Shown here: piece by piece, positions 43,641 through 55,194 of the stretch | How the letters are laid out: every line of letters begins with the position of its first letter | Position numbering within the stretch: the first letter of the stretch is position 1 | NCBI GenBank assembly: GCA_027943335.1 | Contig: BSBK01002795.1 | Span: 1 to 64,000, forward strand | DNA from: Chamaecyparis obtusa | Taxonomy: Eukaryota; Streptophyta; Pinopsida; Cupressales; Cupressaceae | Direction of reading: 5' to 3' | DNA: 64,000 nt | Notes under the pieces: generated by a model | Told to the model about the DNA's origin: nothing | Database searches by the model: none | What the model saw: the letters and a program-made list of their open reading frames with translations, nothing else | Position numbers and translations under genes: made by a program

Positions 43641-44502
43641 TTCTTCCTTTATAGACACAAAAGATCTATAATATTCTAGTTCTTTGTTACTGTCAGCTTC
43701 ATTTTTCTCTACATACTCATCAACTTTGACATTCACACTTTCCACAATTTTGTTAGACTTAGAATTCAAACACTTATAAGCTTTAATTTTTGTGGAATAG
43801 CCTAGGAATATACCCTCATCACTTTTAGCATCAAATTTTCTATTTCTACTATCCTTTAATATGTAGCACTTACTTCCAAAAATTCTAAATACTTTACATT
43901 TGGTGCATACCCATGCCATAATTCATAAGGTGTCAGATTTGTACCTTTTTTGATCTGTACTCGGTTAAGATTATAAATAGTTGTACTTACAACTTCTTTC
44001 CAATACTTCTATTCAACATTCTTTTCAATCATTAATGTCCTTGCATAGTTCAAGATAGATCTGTTCCTTCTTTCTGTTATATCATTCTATGGAGGAGTTC
44101 TAGGTGCAACATCTATCTTTTGATCCCTTTATCATTGCAAAATAGATTAAATTCATTTGATGTAAATTCTCCACCCCGGTTAGATTTCAGACACTTCAAA
44201 TTCTTACCTGTCTCTTTTTCAACCTTAGCCACATACCACTTAAAAAATTGAAAAGCATCAGATTTTTCCTTTAAGAACATTACATGCATCATTCTGGTAT
44301 AATCATCAACAAACAGAATAAAATATCTAGCACCACAATAGCTTTGTATACCCATTGGTCCACAAAGGTCAGTATGAACCAAATCTAAGATATTCTCAGA
44401 AGTAAAGATTTTGCTCTTGAAACTAGACTTAGTCATCTTACCCAATTGACATTCTTTGCACATTACATTCTTAGGTTTCTTCAATCTAGGTAGACCTCTC
44501 AC
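43641..44502 (-). pseudogene. C2 integrase
   Basis: 44502-44113 holds CKECQLGKMTKSSFKSK (end of the zinc finger), LVHTDLCGPMG with the first catalytic Asp, and LKSNRGGEF, where Asn (codon at 44179-44181) replaces the second catalytic Asp. A stop follows NDKGIKR, and the part with the catalytic Glu lies in broken sequence. 43919-43641 carries the C-terminal part (VFRIFGSKCYILKD, GIFLGYSTKIKAYK). Inactive. Tinv inserted just beyond it. Confidence 0.88.
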
Positions 44503-44640
44503 TTTCTTTTTATTGCTAATTTCTACTAGATTATCAAAGTTAACATGACATAGCTACTTATGCCATAATAAAATATCATCAAGTTGTGCAATCATACATG
44601 TTTCTTTAGATAGGTCTAGAAAGAACAAATTACCTATTGT

Positions 44641-44973
44641 CTATTCTCCATTTCCAATCAGTTCACTAGTGGCATCAAATATTTTGGCCTTCCTGTGATG
44701 AAATTCCACTTGGTAGCCAGTACTATTAAGATGTGAAACACTCAGTAGATTATAGTTAAGACCCTTAACCCAATAAGCATTTTCACAAGTGATTGTATCA
44801 GTCATCTTAATCAAACCTTTTCCTGTAACAAGACATGGTGCATCATTACCAAATTTCACACTCCTACCTTTATAATGATCTAAGGTATCAAACTTACTCT
44901 TATCTCCAGTCATATGATGTGAAAAACCACTGTCAATAATCCATTTATCATTTTTGTTCACATAAGATATCAA
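44641..44973 (-). pseudogene. C2 protease and integrase-linker segment
   Basis: 110 codons with KWIIDSGFSHHMTGDKSKF, the Copia protease active-site block with DSG intact, followed by GLNYNLLSVSHLN. It is cut by a stop at 44641. Family role: cleavage of the polyprotein. Confidence 0.88.
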
Positions 44974-45005
44974 TACAGTTTTCTCATCCTCATTAGATTA
45001 ATCTT

Positions 45006-45455
45006 TCATTGCAACATAGACAACCTCAATTTGAAAATCATCACTATCAGTGCCAATCTCTTCTTCGACAATGTAGAAGGATTTATTACCTTTTCCTTTG
45101 TAGTCCTTGTATCTTCAGTAACCTCTATCTTCTCTTGTTTCTTTATGCTTGTTGTCTCTTTCTTCATCCTTATTATCCCTATCAGGACATCTAGCAACTA
45201 TATGACCAACTTTATTACATGAAAAACATATAATAGGGAATTTACCTTTGTACCTTCCTTTTCCCCTTTTTGAGTCTTCTAGCCATAAGGGCTTCTAGAT
45301 CCTCAAGTTATTCATCAGATATATCACTATCACTGTCACTTTCAATTTCAATTTCACTTTCACTGATGCATCTTTCTTTTTCCTTCTTTGACTTACTCAA
45401 AACCATTTGTGACTTAAAAGTAGATTCAATATTTTCAACAGTGAAGTTACCATAG
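45006..45455 (-). pseudogene. C2 gag C-terminal region with CCHC knuckle
   Basis: Reading passes through stops but includes CFSCNKVGHIVARC near 45237-45190, a complete CCHC knuckle, followed by a Lys/Glu/Asp-rich linker. Lies between gag and protease as in other Copia elements. Confidence 0.8.
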
Positions 45456-46019
45456 TTAGAAAGTAAGAGCATTAGTAGAGTTACATCTAGATTCCTGAAT
45501 TACAGAGATTTTGATTGCATAGATAGGACACAAATTTCTCCATACTTTTCCTATTATAGTTTTATCCTCAATAGTTCTATTTGCTCCTCTAATAGCATTT
45601 ACAACTTCTTTCATTCTACCACAATATTTTGCAATATTCTCACCTTCTTGCATTCTCATTTCATCAAATTTACCTCTTAGGCTCTCCTCTTTTGCTCTCA
45701 CCACATTTATATCACTGCCATAAATATTTGCAAGGGTGTCCCACATTTTCTTTGTAGTATTGTAGTCTTTGATGTCTTCAAATTCTAGATAGCTTAGAGC
45801 AGATGCAATCTCCAACATTGCTTGGTTGTGCTCTTGTTTAGCTTTCATTTCCTTAGTAGTTAGAGGTGCAATAGGTGTGGCATAGTCATGCTCAATGTAA
45901 TACTTTGCAGAATCACCAATACTGGCTAGATGCAGCTTTATCAAGCTTTGCCATGCAAGAAAGTTTTCCTTATTCAGCTTTGGTACCTCCTTCTTATACA
46001 TCTTGATCATTTGGTTCAA
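45456..46019 (-). pseudogene. C2 gag core (UBN2-like)
   Basis: 187 codons with KLNKENFLAWQSLIKLHLAS, ALSYLEFEDIKDYNTTKKMW, GSDINVVRAKEESLRGKF and GENIAKYCGRMKEVVNAIRG, matching Copia gag. A stop follows, and the downstream knuckle lies in broken sequence. It begins about 35 bases after the primer site. Confidence 0.9.
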
Positions 46020-46053
46020 GTACCTTCAAAATTGTTCTTTATAAGCATCAACA

Positions 46054-46065
46054 TCTCTGATACCA
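46054..46065 (-). other. C2 primer binding site
   Basis: Complement of TGGTATCAGAGA, two bases from the LTR edge; initiator tRNA-Met type with the last base changed. Confidence 0.88.
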
Positions 46066-46067
46066 AT

Positions 46068-47543
46068 TGTTAATATGATTTAGAACAACAAAGAGGGGGG
46101 GTGAATCGGTTGTTCTCAGGTGCAGATGTATAAAAACAAAATTTAAACTCTTCAACAAATCAGATCTAATAACCAACACCTACTCAGTCATTACTGATTG
46201 CATAACGGAAACATACAATAGTGCAATCCACTTATCCAATAGCATCTAACTTGTAAAACACAGAAATGTTCAAACCGAAACATTCACACAAGTATCAACA
46301 CCAAGATTTATAATGGAAACCCAATTAGGGAAAAACCACTTTGTAACATGTTACTATTATGTTCACTCTTCTAAAGTGAGCTTGGTAAAAAGCCAACCCT
46401 ATCAAAGGTTACAAACACACTGTCAGGTGTGCCTAGTTAAAGGATTTAAACCACTTTGTTAAAAGTGTGCCTTGTTATAGGACTTACATACACTCCATTA
46501 GAATGCAAGCTTGTTCAAAGGATTTATACCTATGACTATTAGGTCAACCAAGCTGTTAAAAGGATATTGACTATTATAATGGTTAGAAAGTAGCAATAGT
46601 ATTGATCTGAAAAACATACAACTCACTTTGCAAATATCAGATCCAATTACATACACATATGTTGGCTTACTGATTGTGAACCTTATCCATCTCCATCACT
46701 AATCTTCTCGGAACTCTCTTCAAGCAATCACAACACTTCTCATTCACCCTTCTTTTCTTAGATAGTAAATAACATCAACAATACTTCCAACATCTACTCC
46801 TTATTCAACCTCTTTCTTAGGTTTCCTTAATACTACCTCTATTAGGTCAGTACATCTTTTGCCACTTAATCTCCTTCGTAGATCTTAGGGTTAGGTCAGA
46901 TTCATTGAATCTGTCCTACATTATATTCTTCGGCTATCCTTCTAGAAATATCTTGAATCTCTTAAAAGATTTACAATAAAAAGTTTTATAGTGCATTAAA
47001 TGCTTTCATACAATTAATAAATAAAGTCAACACATTTTACATAATCCAAGAATTCAACGATGTCAGCTAGAAATCTGAATTCTTCCTCAAATGCAAAATA
47101 CTGACACTCGGTCAATACCATGTTCAACTTCTTGGTCTTCTCTAGAAATCTTGGTCACCACATCAATTTTTTCCTTGTCTAACACTATCTTCCTCGATAT
47201 TTAACTAGTGTTCGGTCAACATCAATTTTACTCGGCATATACTAGCTTGGTCGACATAAACAACACTAGATTTCTTCACTTTTGCTTAGTTAAGCCTACA
47301 AGTTTAGTCTTCATTCTTACTTGGATAAACAATACATTGTCTTATCATTGTGCCACATAATCAAGTACTCATTGAAGTATCAAGATAACTCAACCTTTCC
47401 TTAAGTGTTGTTGTTACCAACCTTGCCTATCCCCTTAGCAAAACTCAAATAGATATAGTACTTTCTTAAATAGCAACAGTCTTATGAATTAAGGTTTGAT
47501 ATCAATGAAAATACAAAAATTGCTTCAATTACAGTACCCAATA
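46068..47543 (-). repeat. C2 5' LTR
   Basis: 1476 bp, matching 24785-26278. Ends CCCAATA before GTTATG. Confidence 0.92.
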
Positions 47544-47549
47544 GTTATG

Positions 47550-47986
47550 TACCTTACCCTATTTTTATAATTAGGAATTATTGTACATTACATGTTTGGA
47601 TAGTGGGCTCATCTTGTAATCATTTCATTTTTTACTACCAACTCTTAGCAGGGTTGAGGCTTCTAACAAGGCCTAGAGTCCCTTAATCAGGACTGAGACA
47701 CTATATATATGTAACATGCTCCTAACAGGGTCAACATCCTTAAATAGATACTTTTGATTAGTGGATCTTTGTGGGTACCATCCCCACTAGGGTTTTCCCT
47801 TGGCCAGGGTATCCTCGAGAACAAATAATGTGTTATGAGTTCATTTTCTTTACTGTTATGCATGTTTTTTAGTTTACTCTATTATTCAAGCATCAAGTTA
47901 ATCTATTATATCCATAATTGGGAAAAAGTAAAAGTTTGTAGAATATTGATTCACCCCCCCCCTCTCAGTATTCCCTATTTCTAACA
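47550..47986 (+). repeat. T LTR1, right part
   Basis: Continues 24271-24784 after the C2 insertion; ends TCTAACA, two bases before the primer site. A TATATATA box candidate lies at 47702-47709. A C-run with CTCTCAGTATT ends it, as in LTR2 and LTR3. Confidence 0.9.
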
Positions 47987-47988
47987 AT

Positions 47989-48000
47989 TGGTATCAGAGC
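47989..48000 (+). other. TA primer binding site
   Basis: TGGTATCAGAGC, initiator tRNA-Met type, two bases (AT) after the LTR. Confidence 0.92.
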
Positions 48001-48056
48001 TTAGTTAATCAAAAAAGAATCATTTAGAAAATCCTAGTAGCTTGAGTAAGATCTCT

Positions 48057-49285
48057 ATGGATATGAATCGGCTATAGAAGAATCTTGAAGAAGCTCTTGA
48101 GTAGATTGATATAATTACTGAAGAAAGAGATACTCTAAAAGGAAAATATGATGATGCAAAGAACCTTATTGAGAAGCCGAAAAAGAAGCTGGAAGAATTG
48201 AAATCAGAGAAGGAATCTACAATTCAAATTGAAGATGGTGATGAAAATATGGAAAAAGAAAATGAGATCCTTAAACATGAATTAAAGATAGTAAACTTGA
48301 AATTGAGTTTGAAAGATGGAAACAACAAGAATGAAGCAAATCTGAAATCTGAGAATGAAGATCTAAAATCTAAACTTTGTAAAGGGACATCTGAACTAGA
48401 GAAAACCAACTTGCAATATGCTAAACTTGAAAAGTACAATACAATTGTGAAAGGTGAACTGACTCAATCTAAGAAACAACTTGAAAGACTATATTCCACT
48501 AGTGAGAAGATTGATGAAAAAATGTCTTATTAGAAGCCATTTTATGATAAAACTAGTTTTGGATTTAACTCATCTAAGGTAAGTGAAGAAAGCAAGGAAC
48601 CAGATCTGAATGTTTCTAAAAACATAGAAGAATAGAAATCTGATGAAGCTAACAAATCTGAGGATATACCTAAAGAAGAACCACCTAAACAAGAAGAATT
48701 ACCTAAAGGTATGCAGAGAGAATTTAAAGGTAGATGTTTGTGTGTAATAATTTTGGTCATATGAAAAAAGATTATACAGGTAAGAAATTTAAACCTCTTA
48801 ATGGTTATTGTTATAATTGTCATGGTTTTGGACATAGAGCTATTGAATGTAAGAAACCTAAATTTAATGATAATAATAGTAGTAGAATGTTTAGAGATCC
48901 TAACCATGCATATAAGAAACCTACTAAAGATATGAACAAAAGAAATGGAGTAGTATGTTATAGATGCAAAAAGGTTGGACACATTGCCAAGAATTCCAAA
49001 TAAAAAATCAATCAAATTGGACGGAGATATAGAAACAATGGAGTAGTTTGTCAGATATGCAACAAATTTGGTAATACAACAAAGTTTTGCAGAATGAACA
49101 ATATGAGAAACCCTAATCCTAGAAGTCATACAAAGGAGAAATGAGAATGCAAGCAACAGTCAAAGAGGTTGTTGTAGTAATTAAAAAGAAAATATTTTTT
49201 TTAAAGCAACACTCAAGGTAATCATAAAGTTGAAGTATCTAACAGTAAGAGTGAATCTCTTCCTAACCCATCTCAAATTACTTAA
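48057..49285 (+). pseudogene. TA ORF1: coiled coil plus four CCHC zinc knuckles
   Basis: ATG at 48057. Codons 1-~175 form a coiled coil (NEILKHELKIVNLKLSLKDG, YAKLEKYNTIVKGELTQSKK), followed by an acidic linker (PKEEPPKQEELPKG). After a frameshift near 48735 come four knuckles: a first one with damaged Cys (CNNFGHMKKDY), CYNCHGFGHRAIEC, CYRCKKVGHIAKNS (last Cys lost) and CQICNKFGNTTKFC (His lost). TC and TB show the intact forms. It ends at TAA 49283-49285, shared by all three copies. Likely an RNA-binding gag substitute. TAG at codon 7 is shared with TC but not TB. Confidence 0.8.
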
Positions 49286-49459
49286 TTCATTAAAAAAATG
49301 CATTTAAATAGGAACTTAGGATAGTGTAGAAGTTAGTATAGGATGAATTGAGTCTTGCACAATTAATTTAAGGTACTATATGATGTAATTATGCTATGGT
49401 TAAGAGTGCATGAGCTAATATGAAGTTATCCAAGTTTGCAAGAAGTTTGAATTTTTGCA

Positions 49460-49658
49460 GGAAAATAGGAACAACTTTTTTGGAAAGAAGCGGCAAAAGA
49501 ATTGAATGCCATGTCAGAATCTTGTGAGATTGAAACATTAAAAGCTTATGATCATTAAAGAGAACACAAGTGTTAAGGAGATCAATATAGCAGTGACTGA
49601 AAGCAGTTTGCAAAGATTTGATGAAAGAATTTTGTGTCAGATCTACGCAAATCCCTAA
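49460..49658 (+). pseudogene. TA small ORF2, broken
   Basis: Counterpart of the intact TC ORF2 (62628-62864). The reading KELNAMSESCEIE is visible, with an internal deletion and stops. The terminal TAA at 49656-49658 is conserved in all three copies. Confidence 0.55.
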
Positions 49659-49661
49659 ATC

Positions 49662-52600
49662 ATAGAATAAAGGTATTTTACTAAGAAAATCGATTAGTCT
49701 GTTAGAGAATTTGTAGAAGATATGCATGTTTCATTGGTTCATAGTATAAGAGATAAAATCAAACCTAAGATTAAAAGGGAACCAGTAGAAGCCTTGGAGG
49801 AAGACCATAAATTAGCATTATCATCTGTACCAGATAGAGTTTTATATTTAGAGAATGTTAGAAGCTATTTGGGATGCAAACTTGAAACCCTCTGTGAAAT
49901 TGATTTTACTAAGGACTATGAGAATCTATATAAGTAGGATATGTCATTAAAAGTAGGGTTTGAACATTTGAATGATAATGAAATCGTAAGGTATTCACTA
50001 CAACATGAATTTGATGATGAAGAATGCACTAAAATCATTTTATGCAGAATTCATAATGGAAAGTGTTGGATAGATGACAGAGTGGTTGATATAACAACAA
50101 ACCTAATCCATGAAGTAACTAGTTTGTCTAAATCTGGACTTATACCGTTCAATGAGAAAAATGTGAAGAAAATAATATTGGACAACACTAAGTCATCCTA
50201 CAATGGTAGTGGAATAGTGATCAATAAGATTCAACAAGATGATGTTAGATATTTATGCAAGATCTTAACAACTAAGTTTTGTGCCAACTCTAGAGAAGAT
50301 GACATGGTAGATGGTATGATTCATGCAGCCTATTTGATGTGTGTTGATAAAGTGCAAGTGGATAAGTGTGAGATTTTGAGAATTCAGTTATTTGAGAGCT
50401 TAGAAAAGATTATGAAGACTAAGAATTCCCAGTTTAGATTCTCATCATTCATTACATATAGGTTTTTTCATTTGTTGAGAAGCTTTCCATTTACTATTGG
50501 AGAAGACTATAATGACAACAAAACTATAATGGACAAAATTAAGAGAGTGTATCTAAGATATCCCATAGATAAGGTTAATGAGAGTGTAACCTTAGTGATT
50601 AGATCATTTCATAACTTGATGAAGAAAAGAACAAGAATTCCATAGGCTATAGTTGAAAAGTAGAAAAATGAAGTATTCTTTATGGTTGAAACTGACTTTA
50701 CCTTCATTGAAGCAGTTGAACCTAGAGTAGAATTCATAGACCCTCTTGGTTATGAAATTTCTGAAGTTCAAGTAGAAGAATATGTAAATAGATTGTTGAA
50801 ATGTAAGTTGGATGCAAATAGAAAAAGATTTGGGACTTATGAGGAGAAATTCAACTTTGCAAAGTCTATTTAAGAAGAAAAGTTGTCTAAGAAGAGAGTG
50901 GAAAGCACTATAAAGAAAATTCTTAAGGATACAGGCATGACAGAACAAGAATTCATAATTGCAAAGAATACAACAACAACATTTAGAGACACTGGACAAA
51001 AGGAAGTTTTGTTTCTTCCACCCCTGTTAGAAATTGCAAATAAGACTGGAAATTTGCAACATGTAGTAAAAGTGGAGAAAGTTGAGAAGGAACGATAATT
51101 AAGAAAGTCTACAATATCCTCCTCGACTCCACCAAGGAAAAGATTAAAGGAAATAGCTACTGGACTAGGTAAGAGACATAAGACAATAGTTGCCCTAGTG
51201 CAAAGGAATGTAGCAGAAATTAAAGATGATGAGGATACAAAAGTTAAGAAGAAGAAATGGAAACCTGAGATTGAAAAGGTAAATGAACAAATCATCAATG
51301 ATGGAGAATTTTAAAAAATGAATAAATATTATGAGCTATATAACTATTCAGAGAGATTACATTTGGAGAATGCAGTTTTGAGACATATGATCCTAGTAGA
51401 TAATAAATTTGATGCAATTCAAGGAAAGATACCTGATGATCTATTTGAGAAGATAGTAAACAGGAAAAAAGGAGCAGCTGAAGAAGATAACAAGATTAGA
51501 GAGAACTTTGTGAGAAAGCTCTATGACATCAAAGATGAAGACCATTTCAAAGAAATCATGAAAGAACTTGGTACTCATCTAAGGAAAAAAAAGAGAACCA
51601 TTTAGATAACGGGAGGAAACTATGAAGAAATCAATAAGGAAATAGAACAAGAAATAATAAAGGTGATGACATCAAGTGTTGGTAAGAACTCTAGTGTAGC
51701 AGAACAAGCTATGGAAGCTGAGCATCAGAAGAGTCCCTTTCCACCACCATCAATTAACATTGAAGATGAATCAATGAATGTGGAAGGAACCAATATCACA
51801 CTAAACACTGATGATAATCCTTTTAGTAACCTAGAGAACATTGTTGACAATTCGGCTTTGGAAGAGTAGGATAGGTCAATTGAGGAAGAAAGGAAAGAAA
51901 TAACAAAAGAAGAAGAGAAACAAGTAGAAATTCAAGGACAAAAAGAAACACCAAGAAAAGTGAAAATTGGTCCTATCCCTGAGATTGCAGCAAAGAAACC
52001 ATAGATTGAATCAATTTTTTTTGATATTGGAAAAGAAGATGGTGATGATGATCAAATGGAGTTGATCTCATCCCTGAACAAGATAATTGGAAAGAATAAG
52101 AAGGTGGAAAGCCTTAAAGGATTATTGCAAGAAGTAACAATGAAGTTGTAAATTGTTGTAAACATTCAAGTAATAGAGGTAGATCCATAGATAAAAGCCA
52201 GAGAAGTGATGAAGGCATTTGATAATGAATTCAATAATTTGTCAGATACAACAACAATGAATGCTCATGAATCCTATGAGGCTAAAATGTTTCTTGATAT
52301 AAGTCAAAATATCAAAAATGATATCAATAATTTGGATGTGTGCATAAAATATTTGAGAAGGAATTTGGACAAAGGAAAAGCTATGTATATACAGTGTACA
52401 AATAAAGACAACCATGTATCAGAAGTGACTGAGAAGATAAGAGCAAAAGAGGTAGAAATTCAGTCAGAGGTAAATCTATTAACTAGCCCTAATGTAAAGA
52501 TACTAGATATTAAGAAAAGGATCAGTAAAATGAATGATGAAATAAGGAATCTCAATGATGAAAAATATAGGAAACTGAGAAGATTATCTCTTCTAAGAGA

Positions 52601-52838
52601 GCACATTTAAGTAAAGTTAAGCATTGTTAAAGGATAGTTGGAAGAATGTCTTTCATGTAAGACATCTTATGAGAAGTTTAATTTTGAAAACCTTTATGCA
52701 TGTGAGATTGCATCTTATGATTTGTGTGCACTACTTAGTGTTACATACACCATTAAGAAGGCATGGGAGAAAGAAATAGAGAGCATAAAAGTGAATTTTG
52801 GAGATTTTGTTGCAAGCCTACCAGCTCTGCAATTTTGA
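49662..52838 (+). pseudogene. TA ORF3: long protein of unknown function
   Basis: About 1058 codons in one frame, broken only by point stops with no frameshift. The first codon position is ATA where TC has ATG. Residues ~20-330 look globular (PKIKREPVEALEEDHKLA; WIDDRVVDITTNLIHE; LCKILTTKFCANSREDD). Residues ~340-400 carry FMVETD, VEPR and PLGYE, conserved in Tinv. A basic KKKKWKP stretch follows near residue 530. A stop at 51312-51314, shared with TB, comes four bases before ATG 51318, so the C-terminal half (~506 codons) may be a separate cistron. The end is coiled coil (DINNLDVCIKYLRRNLDKGK; KKRISKMNDEIRNLNDEKYR). No enzyme motif is seen, so I assign no function. Confidence 0.75.
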
Positions 52839-53095
52839 ATCAAGGTAAACAATTTTGAGAACACAGTTTTTGCACCATTTTTTGTCATTGTTGTCAAAGG
52901 GGGAGTGATAGTAGAAAATTGATATATATGATAAGGAAGTATATTCCTAGGGGGATTATAGATGATAGATAAGATATATGGAGTTATAAGGATAGTGAAA
53001 ATATAATTTTTGCTATGGCCACAATTTTTGAGTTTTGAAATTTTGAGACTTAGTCAATTTTCTCATATGTTGCCACCAATGACAAAGGGGGCTAT
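52839..53095 (+). other. TA 3' region with twin polypurine tracts
   Basis: TCAAAGGGGGAG at 52894-52905 and GACAAAGGGGGCTAT at 53081-53095, the latter abutting LTR2. No gene. Confidence 0.8.
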
Positions 53096-54047
53096 TGTTG
53101 CAAATTTGGCTGATTTAAATATCTAGATGTTGTCATTATGGAAACATATGATCTATTTGAAGATCAAATATGATGAAGAGCAAGTATGACAGAGCGCAAA
53201 GAAAAATTGTCCAAGTGTAAGAAACATTTTCCCAGTGTAATCAGAGACAATTTTGATTGGCAACATTGATAGAATTAAGGTCAGTTCTTGTGCACTTGAA
53301 CATGCAAACTATTATTCATATTGAAGACTAGAATTGGTAAATAGTTAAGGGATTATTTTGTGTATCAAAATAATGTCTTAATCATATAAAGGGATGACAT
53401 CATAGATGTTAACCCTTGGGCTATGCATGTTAAAAATTATTTTGTAAATAGCTTTATGTTTAGTAAAGCCAACTGTAAAAGTTATTATTCCTAATAACTT
53501 GTATAAATGTAAGAAATATGTAATGTAGATGAGATAGATAAGATAAGTGAATATATGTATGTGAAAGATATTGATGCGAAGTTGTGAAAGTCAAGAAAGA
53601 AGTATAAGGTTATGTACCTTGCCCTATTTTTGTAATTAGGAATTATTGTACATTACATGTTTGGGCAGTGGGCTCATTTTGTAATCATTTCATTTTGTAC
53701 TACCAACTCTTAGTAGGGTTGAGGCTTCTAAAAAGGCCTAGAGTCCCTTAATCAAGACTGAGACACTATATATATGTAACAGGCTCCTAACAGGGTCAAC
53801 ATCCTTAACAAGATACTTTTGATTAGTGGATCTTTATGGGTACCATCCCCACAGGGGTTTTCCTTTGGCCAACATTTCCTTGAGAACAAATAATGTGTTA
53901 TGAGATCATTTGCTTTACTATTATGCATATTCTTTAGTTTACTATGTTATTCAAGTATCAAGTTAATCTGTTATATCAATATTCGGGAAAAGTAAAAGTT
54001 TGTAGAATACTGATTCACTCCCCCCTCAGTATTACCTATTTATAACA
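53096..54047 (+). repeat. T LTR2, shared between TA and TB
   Basis: 952 bp, starting TGTTGCAAATTTGGC after a polypurine tract and ending TATAACA before a primer site. It lacks the ~95-bp segment present in LTR1 and LTR3. TATATATA candidate near 53767. Confidence 0.93.
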
Positions 54048-54049
54048 AT

Positions 54050-54061
54050 TGGTATCAGAGC
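54050..54061 (+). other. TB primer binding site
   Basis: TGGTATCAGAGC two bases after LTR2. Confidence 0.92.
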
Positions 54062-54118
54062 TTAGTTATTCAGAAAAGAATCATTTAGAAAAAGCCTAGC
54101 AGGTTGAGTAAGATCTCT

Positions 54119-54807
54119 ATGAAAATTGATCAGCTAGAGAAAAATCTAACAAATCTGAGGATATACCTAAAGAAGAAGAACCACCTAAACAAGAAGAATC
54201 ACCTTAAGGTACGCATAGAGAATTTAAAGGTAGATGTTTTTCATGTAATATTTTTGGTCATATGAAGAAAGATTGTACAGGTAAGAAATTTAAACCTCTG
54301 AATGGTTATTTTTATAATTGTCATGGTTTTGGACATAGAGCTATTGATTGTAAGAAACCTAAATTTAATGATAATAATAGTAATATGATGTTTAGAGATA
54401 CTAACCATGTAGATAAGAAACCTACTGAAGATATCAATAGAAGAAATGGAGTAGTATGTTATAGATGCAACAAGGTTGGACACATTGCTAGGAATTGTAG
54501 ATCACAAATCAGCCAGACTGGACCAAGATATGGAAACAATGGATTAGTTTGTCAGATATGCAAAAAATTTGGTCATAGAGCAAGGTTTTGTAGAATGAAC
54601 AATATGAGAAACACTAATCCTAGAAGTCATACAAGGAGAAATAAGAATGCAACCAATAGTCAAAGAAGTTGCTGTAGTAATTCAGAAGAAGTAAAGTTTG
54701 TTAAAGCCACAGATTAAGGAGAAACATTCATCACTGAAGGTAATCAAAAAGGTGAAGTATCTAATGGTAAGAGTGAATCTCTTCCTAACCCATCTTAAAG
54801 TACTTAA
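54119..54807 (+). pseudogene. TB ORF1: coiled coil deleted, four intact CCHC knuckles
   Basis: ATG at 54119 leads into MKIDQLEKN, then about 500 bp of coiled-coil sequence present in TA and TC are missing, and the reading resumes at the acidic linker. All four knuckles keep their ligands: CNIFGHMKKDC (with the upstream Cys in FSC), CYNCHGFGHRAIDC, CYRCNKVGHIARNC and CQICKKFGHRARFC. Spacing is C-x2-C-x4-H-x4-C each time. In-frame stops occur after the last knuckle (KATD-stop, and CAA to TAA in the PSQST end). It lacks GAG to TAG at codon 7. Confidence 0.8.
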
Positions 54808-54974
54808 TTCATAAAAAAAATGCATTAGAATAGGAACTTAGGATAGTGTAGAAGTTAGTATAGGATAAATTGAGTCTTGCACAGTTAATGTAAGGTAGTA
54901 TATAATTTAATGGTGCTATGGTTAAGAGCGCATGAGCTAATATTAAGTTATGTGAGTTAAGAAGTTTAAAGTTT

Positions 54975-55191
54975 TGCAGGAAAGTAAGAACAACTTTTTT
55001 GGAAAGAAGCAGAAAAAGAATTGAATTTGATGTCAGAATCTTATGAGATTGAAAGGTTAAAAGCTTATGATCGGTATTGTTTGATCATTAAAGAAAACAC
55101 AAGTGTCAAGGATATAAATATAGTAGTGATTGAAAGAAGTATGCAAAGATTTGGTGAAAGAATTTTATGTCAGATCTACGCAAATCCCTAA
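54975..55191 (+). pseudogene. TB small ORF2
   Basis: Readable codons DRYCLIIKENTSVK and MQRFGERILCQIYANP, ending at the conserved TAA 55189-55191. The start is damaged. Function unknown. Confidence 0.55.
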
Positions 55192-55194
55192 ATC

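Larger units (their letters stand above)
24785..47543 (-). mobile_element. Element C2: decayed Ty1/Copia retrotransposon, split by Tinv
   Basis: Minus-strand Copia with LTRs at 24785-26278 and 46068-47543, primer site 46054-46065, gag, zinc knuckle, protease and integrase to the right of the Tinv insertion, and RT/RNase H to the left. The LTRs differ by many substitutions, so it is old. RT wording (IFVDDIIFG, KQNKALYGLKQA) fits the Tork/SIRE side of Copia; the lineage is tentative. Confidence 0.92.
24779..47549. repeat. Target-site duplication GTTATG flanking C2
   Basis: GTTATG at 24779-24784 and 47544-47549. Joining the flanks restores the LTR1 sequence as seen in LTR2 and LTR3 (AAGGTTATGTACCTT). 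Six bases match; Copia usually makes five, so one base may be chance or belong to the LTR edge. Confidence 0.9.

Noticed and set aside
48542..49156. 204-codon minus frame opposite TA ORF1
   Set aside because: Antisense of the zinc-knuckle region; hydrophobic run content arises from AT-rich sense codons.
50604..51298. Minus frames opposite TA ORF3 (131 and 142 codons)
   Set aside because: Cys/Phe-rich antisense translations; the sense strand has a conserved frame shared with TB and Tinv.
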